This document shows positions 7,992 through 16,930 of a stretch of DNA of 64,000 nt, in pieces. The stretch is taken from contig JBKJIQ010000009.1 of NCBI GenBank assembly GCA_046598395.1, positions 1 through 64,000 of the forward strand. The letters are read 5' to 3'. The position numbers were made by a program, and so were the translations under genes. This DNA is from JAENVU01 sp046598395 (lineage in GTDB: Bacteria; Actinomycetota; Acidimicrobiia; IMCC26256; JAENVU01). The notes below the pieces were generated by a model. The model did no database searches, had not been told where the DNA came from, and worked only from the letters and a program-made list of their open reading frames with translations. The stretch's first letter is position 1; the number at the start of each line of letters is the position of its first letter.

Positions 7992-8831
7992 ATGGCGAAC
8001 GCACTGAGAACAGCTCGTCTGTCGATCGCGCGTCACCCCGCGGCCAAGACAATCGGCGCCGGACTCGAAGGGGACGGATCCCCAGCCGTCTCCCTCGACA
8101 CCGTGTCCAAGATCTTCGGCGCAGCCGGTAACGCCACGCCGGCGCTCGATCGCGTGTCGCTCGACGTCTGGCCCCGCGAGTTCGTGTGCCTCTTGGGCGC
8201 GTCGGGCTGCGGAAAGAGCACCCTCCTCAATCTGGTCGCTGGCCTCGACCGGCCCACCAGCGGCTCCCTCACCGTCGCGAGCAATCGGCCCGGCCTCATG
8301 TTCCAAGAGGCCGCGCTGTTCCCGTGGCTCACCGTCGAAGGAAACGTCGAACTCGCACTCAAGCTCGCCCGCGTCCCGAAGGCCGAGCGCCAAGACCGCA
8401 CCCGCGAGCTGCTGGAGCTCGTCCACCTCGACGATTTCGCGACGAAGCGGCCGCACGAGCTCTCGGGCGGGATGCGCCAACGGGTCGCGCTGGCGCGGGC
8501 ACTCGCCCAACAAACTGATCTCTTGCTGATGGACGAACCTTTCGGCGCGCTCGACGCCATGACCCGCGATCTGCTCCACGACGAGATCGAGGCGCTCTGG
8601 ACTACGACGGACCTCACGGTGCTGTTCGTGACTCACAACGTGCGCGAAGCCGTGCGCCTCGGCGATCGCGTGATCCTGCTCTCGAGTCGACCCGGACGAA
8701 TCGCCCACGAGTACCCGATCACGATTCCCCGACCGCGTCGGATCGACTCCCCCGAGGTTGCCGGCCTCGCCGCCGAGATCACCGACCGTTTGCGCCAGGA
8801 GGTGCGCAGCCATGGCAACGATCGCAACTAA
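7992..8831 (+). CDS. ABC transporter ATP-binding protein (SsuB/TauB-like)
   Basis: A 279-aa cytoplasmic ATPase that powers the importer. It has the Walker A motif GASGCGKST near residue 70, the ABC signature LSGGMRQR, and Walker B LLLMDEPFGALD. The switch histidine is in TVLFVTHNVREA. About 30 residues precede the domain, slightly more than usual. The ATG at 7992 lies 5 nt after the stop of the binding-protein gene, with GAGG at 7986-7989 as ribosome site. The last codons lie inside the first copy of a 27-nt duplication that also carries a start codon and ribosome site (see the repeat at 8796-8910). Confidence 0.9.
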   Translation: MANALRTARLSIARHPAAKTIGAGLEGDGSPAVSLDTVSKIFGAAGNATPALDRVSLDVWPREFVCLLGASGCGKSTLLNLVAGLDRPTSGSLTVASNRPGLMFQEAALFPWLTVEGNVELALKLARVPKAERQDRTRELLELVHLDDFATKRPHELSGGMRQRVALARALAQQTDLLLMDEPFGALDAMTRDLLHDEIEALWTTTDLTVLFVTHNVREAVRLGDRVILLSSRPGRIAHEYPITIPRPRRIDSPEVAGLAAEITDRLRQEVRSHGNDRN

Positions 8832-8910
8832 AGCGCACGGTGGCCCAAGCGGCCCGGCGCCGGAGGCGCCACGAGCGGGAAAGCAGGAGGTGCGCAGCCA
8901 TGGCAACGAT
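8796..8910 (+). repeat. Direct duplication of a ribosome site and start codon
   Basis: A 27-nt segment beginning CAGGAGGTGCGCAGCC and running through ATGGCAACGAT occurs at 8796-8822 and again, identically, at 8884-8910. The copies are 88 nt apart, which is not a multiple of three. The first copy lies inside the end of the ATPase gene; its ATG opens a frame of about 33 codons that stops in the second copy. The second copy supplies the working start of the permease. The interval contains GGCGCC-GGA-GGCGCC, a small perfect stem. Confidence 0.8.
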
Positions 8911-9748
8911 TGAGGCGGAAATCGCCGGGCTCGATGCACTCGAACTCGTGGTTGCCCCCCGACCCAGCCGGGTCCGCCGCACCTGGTCCGCGACGTGGCC
9001 GAAGCTTGGCGCAATCGCGATCGCATTGGTCAGCTGGCAGTGCGTGGTCTGGTCCGGCTGGAAACCCGAGTACGTACTGCCCGGTCCGACGACGGTGCTC
9101 GCGAATCTCTTCGACAATCTCAGCACCTATGCGAATGCCGCGGTCGTCACACTGCAACGCGCCTTCGTTGGCTACGCGATCGCCGTCGCGATCGGAACGC
9201 TCGTCGGCGCCTTGATCGCCCGAAGCCGCATCCTCCGCTCCGCGGTCGGTGCGATGGTGACGAGCCTCATGACCATGCCGTCGATCGCGTGGTTCCCGGC
9301 GGCCATCGTGCTCCTCGGGTTTTCGGAGGGCGCGATCCGATTCGTGATCGTCATCGGTGCAGCACCGTCGATCGCCAACGGCTTCATCGCCGGCGTCGAC
9401 AACACGCCGCCGATCCTCATGCGCGCCGCGCGTGTGCTCGGGGCCAAGGGGTGGACCGCCTTCCGCCATGTTGTGCTTCCGGCGGCACTCCCCACCTACG
9501 TCGGGGGCCTGAAGCAGGGCTGGGCGTTCGCGTGGCGCAGCCTCCTCGCGGGCGAACTCCTCGTGCAGATCGCGGGGACGACCTCACTCGGCCGCGAGCT
9601 AGATATGGCCCGCCAGTTCCCCGATTACCCCGCCATGTACGCCACGATGATCGTCATTCTGGTGATTGGGCTCGCGGCCGACGCGGTGTTCAGCCTCGCC
9701 GAGCGTCGAATCCGACGTCGATACGGGCTCGTCGACGCTGCGGCCTGA
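8900..9748 (+). CDS. ABC transporter permease (SsuC/TauC-like)
   Basis: A 282-aa inner-membrane subunit with about six hydrophobic segments. The EAA loop that contacts the ATPase is present (ARVLGAKGWTAFRHVVLPAALP). The family-typical GLKQGWAFAWRSLLAGELL follows. The start at 8900 has CAGGAGG 9 nt upstream. A longer frame reaches back to 8840, but its first 20 residues (MAQAARRRRRHERESRRC) are unlike the family and arise from the duplicated interval. With the two preceding genes this forms one operon for uptake of a sulfonate-like solute. Confidence 0.88.
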   Translation: MATIEAEIAGLDALELVVAPRPSRVRRTWSATWPKLGAIAIALVSWQCVVWSGWKPEYVLPGPTTVLANLFDNLSTYANAAVVTLQRAFVGYAIAVAIGTLVGALIARSRILRSAVGAMVTSLMTMPSIAWFPAAIVLLGFSEGAIRFVIVIGAAPSIANGFIAGVDNTPPILMRAARVLGAKGWTAFRHVVLPAALPTYVGGLKQGWAFAWRSLLAGELLVQIAGTTSLGRELDMARQFPDYPAMYATMIVILVIGLAADAVFSLAERRIRRRYGLVDAAA

Positions 9749-9820
9749 CGCCCCCCGTCCACGTTCCTGACCAGGGAAAACGGCCTACAGAGCGGGTGAT
9801 TCCGGCCGATATTTCCAACT

Positions 9821-11893
9821 ATGGAGGCCGATGCGCGGGAAACCGCAGGGACAACGATCTGTCTCATCATTCGCTACGTCCGCGATCATGCGGGCGACGA
9901 CGGCGTGGTGCGCCTGCTCGAACTCGCCGGTGAGCTCCGCCCCCTCGAGGTGCTCGAAGACGAACATCTGTGGTCGACCTACGAACAAAAGATCGCGCTG
10001 TTCGACGCAACCTGCGCGGTGCTCGACGATCCCGACGCGATGCTCCATATCGGCGAGACCGCCCTCAACTACCAAGTGGCCCCGGGAATCCGGATCTTGT
10101 TGCGACGGCTCGGTTCACCGCGCATCGTGCTGGCGAACGTGGCCAAGGCGTGTCCGAAGTTCTCGACCGTTGCGACGATGTGCGCCGAGGAACTCGGCAA
10201 GGAGCACGCGGTCGTGACCTACCGACTCGACCCTGCGAAGACTCCGCACCTCGGCGACTGCCAGCTGAACATCGGACTCATGCGCACGATCGGTCTTCTG
10301 TTCGGGATGCCACCGCTTTCCATCGAACACCCCGAGTGCCAGGTGTTCGGGGCGCCGGAGTGCCGTTACCTGGTCACCTGGTCCGAGCGGCGATCCCTAC
10401 GCGCCCGACGCCGCGAACACACCCGAGCGCAGTCCAACGAGATCGACGCCCTCACCGCGCAGATCGAGTTGCTGCAGTCGACTACCGCCGACCTCATCTC
10501 GTCCGACGACGTCGACGACGTACTGGAACGGATCGTGACTCGCGCCGGGAGATCCGTGAGCGCACCTCGGTACCTGCTCGCACTGCACCGGAGTGACGTC
10601 GTCGATGCATCGGTTCATTCCGACGGGATCGCAGTCGAAGATCTCGAAGCCGCAACCGAAGCAGTACTCCGTGCGCCGCTCGGCACCGACGGTGGGCGGA
10701 TTGTCATCGAGGTCGCATCGAGTCGACGCTCCTACGGCCGCCTGGCGGCGTTCTACGACCACCATTCGTTCTTTCCCCACGAAGAGGGTCTCCTCGCGGC
10801 CTACGCCGCGAGCGCGGCGGCCGCGCTGGATGCGGCGACCGCGCTCGACCAGGCCCGGCGCCGTGGCGCCGCCACCGCGGCACTCCTCGGACTCGCCCGC
10901 GCGCTCGCCGAACCAGCGAGCCCGGAACGCATTGCTCGCGTCGTTGCCAGCGCGATGCCAGAGATCCTCGACGTTGCCGCGGCGGCAGTCCTGCTCTGGG
11001 ATCCCGAGGCCGGCACCGTGCGGGTGGCCGGTCGATCCGGTTGGTCTCCGGACGCGACGCAACTCATCGACGGATTCGCACTCCGGGCCGCCGACTCCCG
11101 TGGGCTCACCGAAATGCTCGAATCACCGCGGCCGCGCATCATCCGGCTGGACGATACCGACCCCGGTCCCTTGATCGCCAGCCTGAGACACCTCAATATT
11201 CCTGCCCTAGCGATCGCTCCGATCGACGCCCACGCCGGCGAGTTCTACGGCCTGGCCATTGCGGCGGTGGGCGACCCCACTCCCCATCTGGTTGAGTCGA
11301 TCCTGGAACGCCTGACCGCGATCGCAGATCAGACCGCCACCGCGTTGCAGAACTCAGCGCTCCTCGAGCAAATCCGCCATCAGGCGGTCCACGATGGGCT
11401 CACCGGACTCGCAAACCGCGCGCTGTTCGACACCGAACTCGACAAGACCCTCGCGCGTTCCCGCCGGGACGGATCACCGATCAGCGTGCTCTTCATCGAC
11501 CTCGACGACTTCAAGTCGGTGAACGACCAGTTCGGCCACGGAGCGGGCGACCATGTGTTGCGCACGGTGGCGACCCGTCTGGTGGCGACCGGTCGCCACG
11601 GCGACTCCGCCGCCCGCCTCGGCGGCGACGAGTTCACCATGTTGCTCCCGGGAGCCGGGCGCCTCGAAGCAGAGACCGTCGCCACCCGACTTCATGACGC
11701 GATGCGGGTGCCGATCTTGATCGGCGACCATGCCCTCACGATGCACGTCAGCCTCGGTATCGCGAGCTTTCCCGAAGACGGCGCCGAGCCGGACGCGATC
11801 ATGCGCGTGGCGGACCGCTCGATGTACCAAACCAAGCGGAACGACCGGAGCCCCATTGCAGCCGCGGTCCACAGCGGGCCAACGAAGTCGTGA
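9821..11893 (+). CDS. Diguanylate cyclase with sensor and GAF-like domains
   Basis: A 690-aa signalling protein. Residues 1-190 form an N-terminal sensor domain that I do not recognise with confidence; it ends in CQVFGAPECRYLVTW, reminiscent of the V4R/HNOB-associated group. A short coiled coil (about 195-225) leads into two GAF-like regions (about 230-360 and 365-510). The C-terminal GGDEF domain, with RLGGDEFTMLL near residue 600, makes cyclic di-GMP from two GTP. Its signature is intact, so activity is expected. No I-site RxxD is obvious before the GGDEF motif. No transmembrane segment is seen, so the sensor is probably cytoplasmic. Two HD-type proteins that could degrade the product lie at 45-48 kb. 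Confidence 0.85.
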   Translation: MEADARETAGTTICLIIRYVRDHAGDDGVVRLLELAGELRPLEVLEDEHLWSTYEQKIALFDATCAVLDDPDAMLHIGETALNYQVAPGIRILLRRLGSPRIVLANVAKACPKFSTVATMCAEELGKEHAVVTYRLDPAKTPHLGDCQLNIGLMRTIGLLFGMPPLSIEHPECQVFGAPECRYLVTWSERRSLRARRREHTRAQSNEIDALTAQIELLQSTTADLISSDDVDDVLERIVTRAGRSVSAPRYLLALHRSDVVDASVHSDGIAVEDLEAATEAVLRAPLGTDGGRIVIEVASSRRSYGRLAAFYDHHSFFPHEEGLLAAYAASAAAALDAATALDQARRRGAATAALLGLARALAEPASPERIARVVASAMPEILDVAAAAVLLWDPEAGTVRVAGRSGWSPDATQLIDGFALRAADSRGLTEMLESPRPRIIRLDDTDPGPLIASLRHLNIPALAIAPIDAHAGEFYGLAIAAVGDPTPHLVESILERLTAIADQTATALQNSALLEQIRHQAVHDGLTGLANRALFDTELDKTLARSRRDGSPISVLFIDLDDFKSVNDQFGHGAGDHVLRTVATRLVATGRHGDSAARLGGDEFTMLLPGAGRLEAETVATRLHDAMRVPILIGDHALTMHVSLGIASFPEDGAEPDAIMRVADRSMYQTKRNDRSPIAAAVHSGPTKS

Positions 11894-11917
11894 GACCGTG
11901 CGCGGCGGCGATGCGCG

Positions 11918-12391
11918 CTACCGGTCGCGCTCTTCCACCACAATCGAGGACATGACGTCGCCGACCTGGATCACGAGCGCAACGTCCATGCCTTCGACCA
12001 CGTACCCGAACAGGTTGTAGTCCTTGGTCAGTTTCCGCGTGCAGTCATCGATGGTGATGAAAAACTGTGACCCGTTGGTGTGCGGTCCGGCGTTGGCCAT
12101 CGCAACCGCGCCCAGGGTGTACTCGCCCTGTACGTCTTCGTCGCGGAACTTGTAGCCGGGTCCACTACTGCCAGTGCCCTCGGGACAGCCGCCCTGGATC
12201 ACGAAATCGGGAACGACACGGTGGAACGTGAGGCCGTCGTAATAGCCCTGGCGCGCCAACCCCACGAAGTTATTCACCGTGTTGGCCGCGAGCGCGGGGT
12301 CGAGATCCATCACGATGGTTCCACGGTTGGTCGTGATGGTGGAGCGGTAGAGCTTTGATCCGTCGATCTGGTATTCCGGTACTTCAGGCAC
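11918..12391 (-). CDS. Cyclophilin-type peptidyl-prolyl isomerase
   Basis: A 157-aa single-domain cyclophilin. It has the family core FVGLARQGYYDGLTFHRVV with the catalytic arginine in FHRV, then DFVIQGG and GSQFFITI. No signal peptide is present, so it is a cytoplasmic folding catalyst. The GTG start at 12391 follows GAGAGGA; an ATG five bases upstream is out of frame. It is the last gene of the minus-strand run that begins at ccmA, 10 nt after the ccmI-like gene. Whether it takes part in cytochrome maturation is unknown; the position may be coincidental. Confidence 0.9.
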   Translation of the reverse strand: MPEVPEYQIDGSKLYRSTITTNRGTIVMDLDPALAANTVNNFVGLARQGYYDGLTFHRVVPDFVIQGGCPEGTGSSGPGYKFRDEDVQGEYTLGAVAMANAGPHTNGSQFFITIDDCTRKLTKDYNLFGYVVEGMDVALVIQVGDVMSSIVVEERDR

Positions 12392-12401
12392 GACATTCCT
12401 C

Positions 12402-13235
12402 TCAGGGGGATGAACTCGGGGTTGTGCTCGGGTTGGAAGTGCGTTGAGCGCCGACGGCCTCCGCGAGCAGATTCCGGACTTGGTTCGCGAGGGGCGCGGC
12501 GGGTGACGACACAAGGTACTGCCGGAACTCCTCGATCGCGGCGTCCGGGTCATGGCGGTCTCGGAGCAGGATCAGACCCTTGAAGAACCGTGCGTCGGGA
12601 TAATCGGGACGAACCTGAAGCGCCCGGTCCAACAACGTGAGCCCTTGATCGGGAAACCCCTGGAGGCGGATCAACCACCCGCTGTATGCGAACGGCTCCG
12701 GATTGGTGGGATCAATCCGCGCCGCGTTCTGGAACTGGGTCAGCGCCGAGCGGTACTTGGCCTGACCCATCAGAATCCTCGCGAGCGAGAGCCGGAGATT
12801 GCCATCATCGGGCTTCGTCAGAATCGCGGCCTTCAGTTGACCAATCTGACGGGCGGTGGCATCCGCGACGACAGCCGAACTGCCTTGGCCTCCGGTGATC
12901 GTCTCACCTGGGAGCCGCGCGCCCAGCCCGTAGGCCAAGGTAATGGCAACCACGGCGGCGAACGCCACCACACCGAGCCCTACGAGCCCGCGCCGCGCCG
13001 CCGAGGTTGGTGGACTGCCGGACGTCGGCACGGCGACCGGCGCGCCCGCGAGGTCCCCGTCGCCGTCGAGGCGCTGCAGCACCCTGGCAGTCCGGGCGGT
13101 GTAATCGGCACGCAGGCGCGCGTAGGTCCCATCGTCAATGTTGCCCTCGACGTGCTCGGCGTCGAGATCGTCGAGCGACCGAAGCAGAAACGAACGTTCC
13201 TCCTCTAACACTTCGCGATCGGTGAGGTCAGCCAT
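12402..13235 (-). CDS. ccmI: CcmI-like TPR protein of cytochrome c maturation
   Basis: A 277-aa membrane protein. Residues 8-55 (ERSFLLRSLDDLDAEHVEG) match the cytoplasmic N-terminal segment found in CcmI/NrfG-type subunits. A transmembrane helix lies near residues 85-107, followed by a periplasm-side domain with several tetratricopeptide repeats, for example ALTQFQNAARIDPTNPEPF. In System I, CcmI holds apocytochrome c and passes it to the CcmFH ligase. The ATG at 13235 lies inside the ccmH stop region (8-nt overlap), indicating coupled translation. Position and architecture carry the assignment, because sequence similarity in this family is low. Confidence 0.7.
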   Translation of the reverse strand: MADLTDREVLEEERSFLLRSLDDLDAEHVEGNIDDGTYARLRADYTARTARVLQRLDGDGDLAGAPVAVPTSGSPPTSAARRGLVGLGVVAFAAVVAITLAYGLGARLPGETITGGQGSSAVVADATARQIGQLKAAILTKPDDGNLRLSLARILMGQAKYRSALTQFQNAARIDPTNPEPFAYSGWLIRLQGFPDQGLTLLDRALQVRPDYPDARFFKGLILLRDRHDPDAAIEEFRQYLVSSPAAPLANQVRNLLAEAVGAQRTSNPSTTPSSSP

Positions 13236-13707
13236 CCCGCAGCTCCCCGCGCTCCCTCTCCACCAACGCCGTCTCGGCCGCGGTCGGGGTGAGGCGTGGC
13301 TCCCGTTGCCAACGCCGGAGCGCAAACCCGAGCCCGATGGACCCGAGGATCAGCACGGCGATCGGGAGCCCCCACACGATCAGGCCAACGCCCCGGCTGG
13401 CCGGGTTCAACAACGTGGACTCACCCAGGCGATCCACGTAGACCTGAAGGATGTGCGCATCCGATTGACCGTCACGAATCCGCCGCGCAATGTCTCGGCG
13501 CTCATCACGCGCCGATGCGGTCGAGCTATCGGCTACGGACAGACCCTCGCAGTCGACGCAGCGCAGCTCGCCCGCCAAACGCCGCGTGCGCGCGGTGACC
13601 GATTCGATCTCGCCACGCGGCCACAGCGACCCGGCCAGTGCTCCGAGCACCACCAAGCCCAGCGCGACCCACGCGATGCGCCGCGATCGATGTGCCACCT
13701 CGCTCAC
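13228..13707 (-). CDS. ccmH: CcmH, thiol reductant for apocytochrome c
   Basis: A 159-aa protein with the redox pair C50/C53 in ELRCVDCEGLSVADS. It has a membrane helix at each end (about residues 11-30 and 110-130), the standard CcmH layout. CcmH reduces or holds the CXXCH cysteines of apocytochrome c for haem ligation by CcmF. The GTG at 13707, 11 nt after the ccmG stop, is the best start although its ribosome site is weak; in-frame codons further upstream read into ccmG. The sequence between the cysteines (VD) differs from the common PVCQ version but keeps the spacing. Confidence 0.82.
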   Translation of the reverse strand: MSEVAHRSRRIAWVALGLVVLGALAGSLWPRGEIESVTARTRRLAGELRCVDCEGLSVADSSTASARDERRDIARRIRDGQSDAHILQVYVDRLGESTLLNPASRGVGLIVWGLPIAVLILGSIGLGFALRRWQREPRLTPTAAETALVERERGELRDG

Positions 13708-13717
13708 GATTCCGTGA

Positions 13718-14263
13718 TCACGGTGATCGACGACCGAAGCGGAGCATTTTGTCGAGTACCGGGGTAGACACCGGACCGAGGAATGAGGCCACGATGGTCC
13801 CGTTCGGCGAAATAGCAAACGTCTCCGGCTGGCCGCGCGTTGCAAAGGAAAGGGTTGCGTCGCGAGCGCCGCGGTCGTTGGCGACCGTCCATTTCACGCC
13901 GTCGGTCGCGGCCGCGTCGCGAATATTGCCGGGGGTGTCGTCACGCGGAATACCGAGCATCACGACGTCGGGATCGGTACGGTGCGCGGCGTACCACTGT
14001 CGAAGCACCGGAAGCTCGTCATCACACGGTGCGCACCACGAGTTCCAGAAGTTCACGATCACGGTCTTGCCTACGAGGTCCGCCGACGTGACCGGCGTGC
14101 CGTCGAGACGGGCGAGTGCCACCTCCGGCGCGGGCTTTCCCAGCAGTCTGCTGGTGTTCAACTCGGCCCGCGGATCGGTGGTGACGTTCACGGCCAACAC
14201 GATGCTGAACAGGAGCACAGCAACGCCCACTGCCAGCGTGACCCACCGGAACGGATGCTTCAC
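13718..14263 (-). CDS. ccmG: CcmG, membrane-anchored thioredoxin-like reductase
   Basis: A 181-aa thiol-disulfide oxidoreductase. An N-terminal membrane anchor (residues 7-27) is followed by a thioredoxin fold with the active site WCAPC (C77, C80) in VIVNFWNSWCAPCDDE. It reduces CcmH or apocytochrome c outside the membrane. The ATG overlaps the ccmF stop by 4 nt (ATGA). The position between ccmF and ccmH separates it from general ResA or TlpA homologues. Confidence 0.88.
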   Translation of the reverse strand: MKHPFRWVTLAVGVAVLLFSIVLAVNVTTDPRAELNTSRLLGKPAPEVALARLDGTPVTSADLVGKTVIVNFWNSWCAPCDDELPVLRQWYAAHRTDPDVVMLGIPRDDTPGNIRDAAATDGVKWTVANDRGARDATLSFATRGQPETFAISPNGTIVASFLGPVSTPVLDKMLRFGRRSP

Positions 14264-16296
14264 GCGGGCGCTCCCACGCCCTCGACCGGCTCCGGCTCGT
14301 GCTCGGGGTCATCGCCCGCAGCCGGGACACCCGGGATCGTGATCCGCCGCTTTACCCGGGGCACCAACGCCACGATGGTGCCCAGGCCCATCAGGAATCC
14401 ACCCACCCAAATCCACAGCGTCATCGATTGGATCGATACCCCTACCGTCACCCGGCCGCGATCGTCGGGAGAACGGATCAGCGTGAGGTACACATCTTCG
14501 AGGAGCCCGGTGCGCACCGATGGCGTACCAATTCCGGTATTCGCGTTCCGGAAAGTGGAGATTGCCGGCGCGTAGGTACCCAGCACCTCGCCGTCGCGAC
14601 TCACCCGCACATCCACCGACACGGAGTTCTTCTGGTCACCGCGGTTGATGTGACTCCTTACGTACTGCACCTCGTAACCGCCCACCGCCGCACGCCCCCC
14701 TTTCACCAAGCGGACCTCTTGCTTGGTGCCGAACGACCCGCTCGCACAGAGCGCGACGGCGATCGCCACCACACCGCTATGCACGAGGAGGCCGCCATAC
14801 CGACGCGGGTTGCCGATGACCGTGCGGGCGTAGGCCCGCAACCAACCGCAACGATCGGCACCGCGCCGACTCCGAACCGCGACGAATGTCTCACGGGCGA
14901 TGGCACTGAGGGCGAAGGCCGCGAGCCCGAACCCCACCACGGTGGTCCAATCGCGGGTCCAGGCCACCAGCGTCAGCACCATGACGGCCGCGCCCACCGA
15001 CGCAGGCCCGAGCAGACGGTTCTGCAAGACCTCACCGCTCGTGGCCCGCCACGGCAGCGCAGGCGCGATCGCCATCAAAAACAGCAAGAGCAACCCGAGC
15101 GGCGCACCCATGCGATTGAAGTAGGGCTCACCAACCGACAACGTGCTGCCCCGAATCGCTTCGGCCAGCAACGGGAACACGGTGCCGAGCAGCACCACGA
15201 ACGCGAGCCCGGCAAAGAGCAGGTTGTTGCCGAGAAACGCCGCCTCGCGCGAGACCGGCGAGTCGATCCTCCCCGGCGCGTGGAGCCGGTCCGCACGCCA
15301 CGCGATCAGCGCGACCCCACCAATCATGATCACCAGCAGGAACGAGAGGAGCCACGGCCCGATCGTGGACAGCGAGAACGCGTGCACCGAGGTGATGACA
15401 CCCGAGCGCGTGAGGAACGTTCCAAGGATGGTGAGCGCGAACGTGGCAATCACGAGCGACAAGTTCCAGACTCGCAGCATCCCGCGCCGTTCCTGCACCA
15501 TGACCGAGTGGATGAACGCGGTGGCGGTGAGCCACGGCAACAAGGATGCGTTCTCCACGGGATCCCAACCCCAGTAGCCGCCCCAGCCCAAGACCTCGTA
15601 GCTCCACCATGCGCCGAGCACGATGCCCACGGTGAGAAACCCCCACGCGATCAACGTGGTCCGACGCGTGTCTTCCAACCACCCTTCACCGAATCGGCCG
15701 GTGATCAACGCCGCGACTGCGAACGAGAACGGCACGGTGAATCCCACGTACCCGAGGTAGAGCATGGGCGGGTGAAACGCCATGAGCGGGTGGTTCTGAA
15801 GCAACGGGTTCGGGCCGCGGCCGTCGAGCGGCGCGAGCCCGGGCACGAGCGTGAACGGATTGGCGCCGACCGCCATGAACACGAAGAAGAACAACGCGAC
15901 CCCGAGCCCCACGATGAGCGCCCAGCCGACCATGGGATCTTCGATCCGGTGTCGGAACCGATGTGCGGCGAATGCCAAGTACCCCGCCAAGAAGAGCACC
16001 CACAGCAGGATGGATCCCTCGAGTGCCGCCCACAGCCCGGTGATGGTGAACAGCAGCGGCGTAGCCCGGGCGTTGTTCTCCGCCACGTATTTGATCGTGA
16101 AGTCGTGGGTGATCAATGCCCACTCCATCGCCGCGACTGCCAGCACCGCGCCGGCGAGGACGACGAAGACACACGTGCGACCGTTGCGCAACGCGGCCGC
16201 GTTGCCCTGCAACACGCCGCGTAACAGGAGCGCGATACCGACGGCGGATCCACCCACTCCAATCGCGATGCCCAGCACGCCCAGCGTCGCGCGCAT
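14260..16296 (-). CDS. ccmF: CcmF, haem lyase subunit of System I
   Basis: A 678-aa polytopic membrane protein that attaches haem to apocytochrome c. The tryptophan-rich haem-handling motif WGGYWGWDPVENASLLPW lies at residues 238-255, within more than a dozen predicted membrane helices. A soluble loop near the C-terminus (about residues 520-620) precedes a last helix, as in other CcmF proteins. Length and motif distinguish it from System II CcsA (about 300 aa). It is followed by ccmG with a 4-nt overlap. Confidence 0.93.
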   Translation of the reverse strand: MRATLGVLGIAIGVGGSAVGIALLLRGVLQGNAAALRNGRTCVFVVLAGAVLAVAAMEWALITHDFTIKYVAENNARATPLLFTITGLWAALEGSILLWVLFLAGYLAFAAHRFRHRIEDPMVGWALIVGLGVALFFFVFMAVGANPFTLVPGLAPLDGRGPNPLLQNHPLMAFHPPMLYLGYVGFTVPFSFAVAALITGRFGEGWLEDTRRTTLIAWGFLTVGIVLGAWWSYEVLGWGGYWGWDPVENASLLPWLTATAFIHSVMVQERRGMLRVWNLSLVIATFALTILGTFLTRSGVITSVHAFSLSTIGPWLLSFLLVIMIGGVALIAWRADRLHAPGRIDSPVSREAAFLGNNLLFAGLAFVVLLGTVFPLLAEAIRGSTLSVGEPYFNRMGAPLGLLLLFLMAIAPALPWRATSGEVLQNRLLGPASVGAAVMVLTLVAWTRDWTTVVGFGLAAFALSAIARETFVAVRSRRGADRCGWLRAYARTVIGNPRRYGGLLVHSGVVAIAVALCASGSFGTKQEVRLVKGGRAAVGGYEVQYVRSHINRGDQKNSVSVDVRVSRDGEVLGTYAPAISTFRNANTGIGTPSVRTGLLEDVYLTLIRSPDDRGRVTVGVSIQSMTLWIWVGGFLMGLGTIVALVPRVKRRITIPGVPAAGDDPEHEPEPVEGVGAPA

Positions 16297-16313
16297 CTAC
16301 TTGCCCGCTCCAC

Positions 16314-16751
16314 TCATGGTTTGACCTTCGGTGCCTTGTCGGCGTTGACCTTGGGCGGTTTATAGCTGGCGCCGTGTTTGATCAGGATGCGATCCGAGTC
16401 GAACGTGCGCCCCCTGCCCCATCGCCCTTCGCACAACACCGGGGCCCGGTTCTTGAACAACTGGGGCGGATCGCCGTGGTGAATCACGCGCACCGTGTGA
16501 TGGCCGTCGGTGACCTTGAAATCCACACCGCGCGCCGTCTCGTGAATTGAGCCGGGCACCACTGCGCCGGCCAGGCGAAACCGGTCACTCCCATTGCTCG
16601 AGCGTTCTTTGATCGCCTCGGACACGGTCCGGAAGTAGACGATGTTCTCCGACAACGCCACGAGCAATCCAACGGCCACCACCACCACCACGCCACAGGT
16701 AGCCAGTGCCACGATGTAACGCGTGCGCCGAACCGGTTTGACTGCGGTCAC
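16314..16751 (-). CDS. ccmE: CcmE, haem chaperone
   Basis: A 145-aa membrane-anchored OB-fold protein that binds haem covalently before handing it to CcmF. The haem-binding histidine is in the HxxxY motif, H126-G-A-S-Y130, followed by KPPKV, as in the classical His-type CcmE. The Cys variant (CxxxY) seen in some archaea and Gram-positives is therefore not used here. A single membrane helix lies at residues 12-33. The gene starts with GTG overlapping the ccmD stop (GTGA). Confidence 0.9.
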   Translation of the reverse strand: MTAVKPVRRTRYIVALATCGVVVVVAVGLLVALSENIVYFRTVSEAIKERSSNGSDRFRLAGAVVPGSIHETARGVDFKVTDGHHTVRVIHHGDPPQLFKNRAPVLCEGRWGRGRTFDSDRILIKHGASYKPPKVNADKAPKVKP

Positions 16752-16909
16752 GCGTCGCGCTCCGCACCGTTCGGCTCCGAAGTTGCGTGCGCCGCATGGG
16801 CGTCGTCGACCTCGGCGCGCCGCACGCGTTGGAGGAGCCTGACCGTGTAGCCGCCCAAGACCACACCCGCGATGCTCCAGCCCGCGATCACGTATCCGGC
16901 GTCAGTCAC
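16748..16909 (-). CDS. ccmD: CcmD-like small haem exporter protein
   Basis: A 53-aa protein. It has one membrane helix (about residues 4-22, AGYVIAGWSIAGVVLGGY) followed by a basic stretch (RLLQRVRRAEVDD), the standard layout of CcmD. In System I, CcmD helps release haem-loaded CcmE from the CcmABC complex. The GTG at 16909 is preceded by GAGGGGAGAG, a strong ribosome site, and the stop overlaps the ccmE start. The position between ccmC and ccmE matches the classical gene order. Sequence similarity cannot prove identity in so short a protein, so position is the main support. Confidence 0.78.
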   Translation of the reverse strand: MTDAGYVIAGWSIAGVVLGGYTVRLLQRVRRAEVDDAHAAHATSEPNGAERDA

Positions 16910-16930
16910 GTTCTCTCCCCTCGCGGCTGA

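Noticed and set aside
14299..16224. A 641-codon open frame opposite ccmF
   Set aside because: It is very rich in Arg, Gln, His and Glu and lies exactly antisense to a clear CcmF. It results from high GC at third codon positions.
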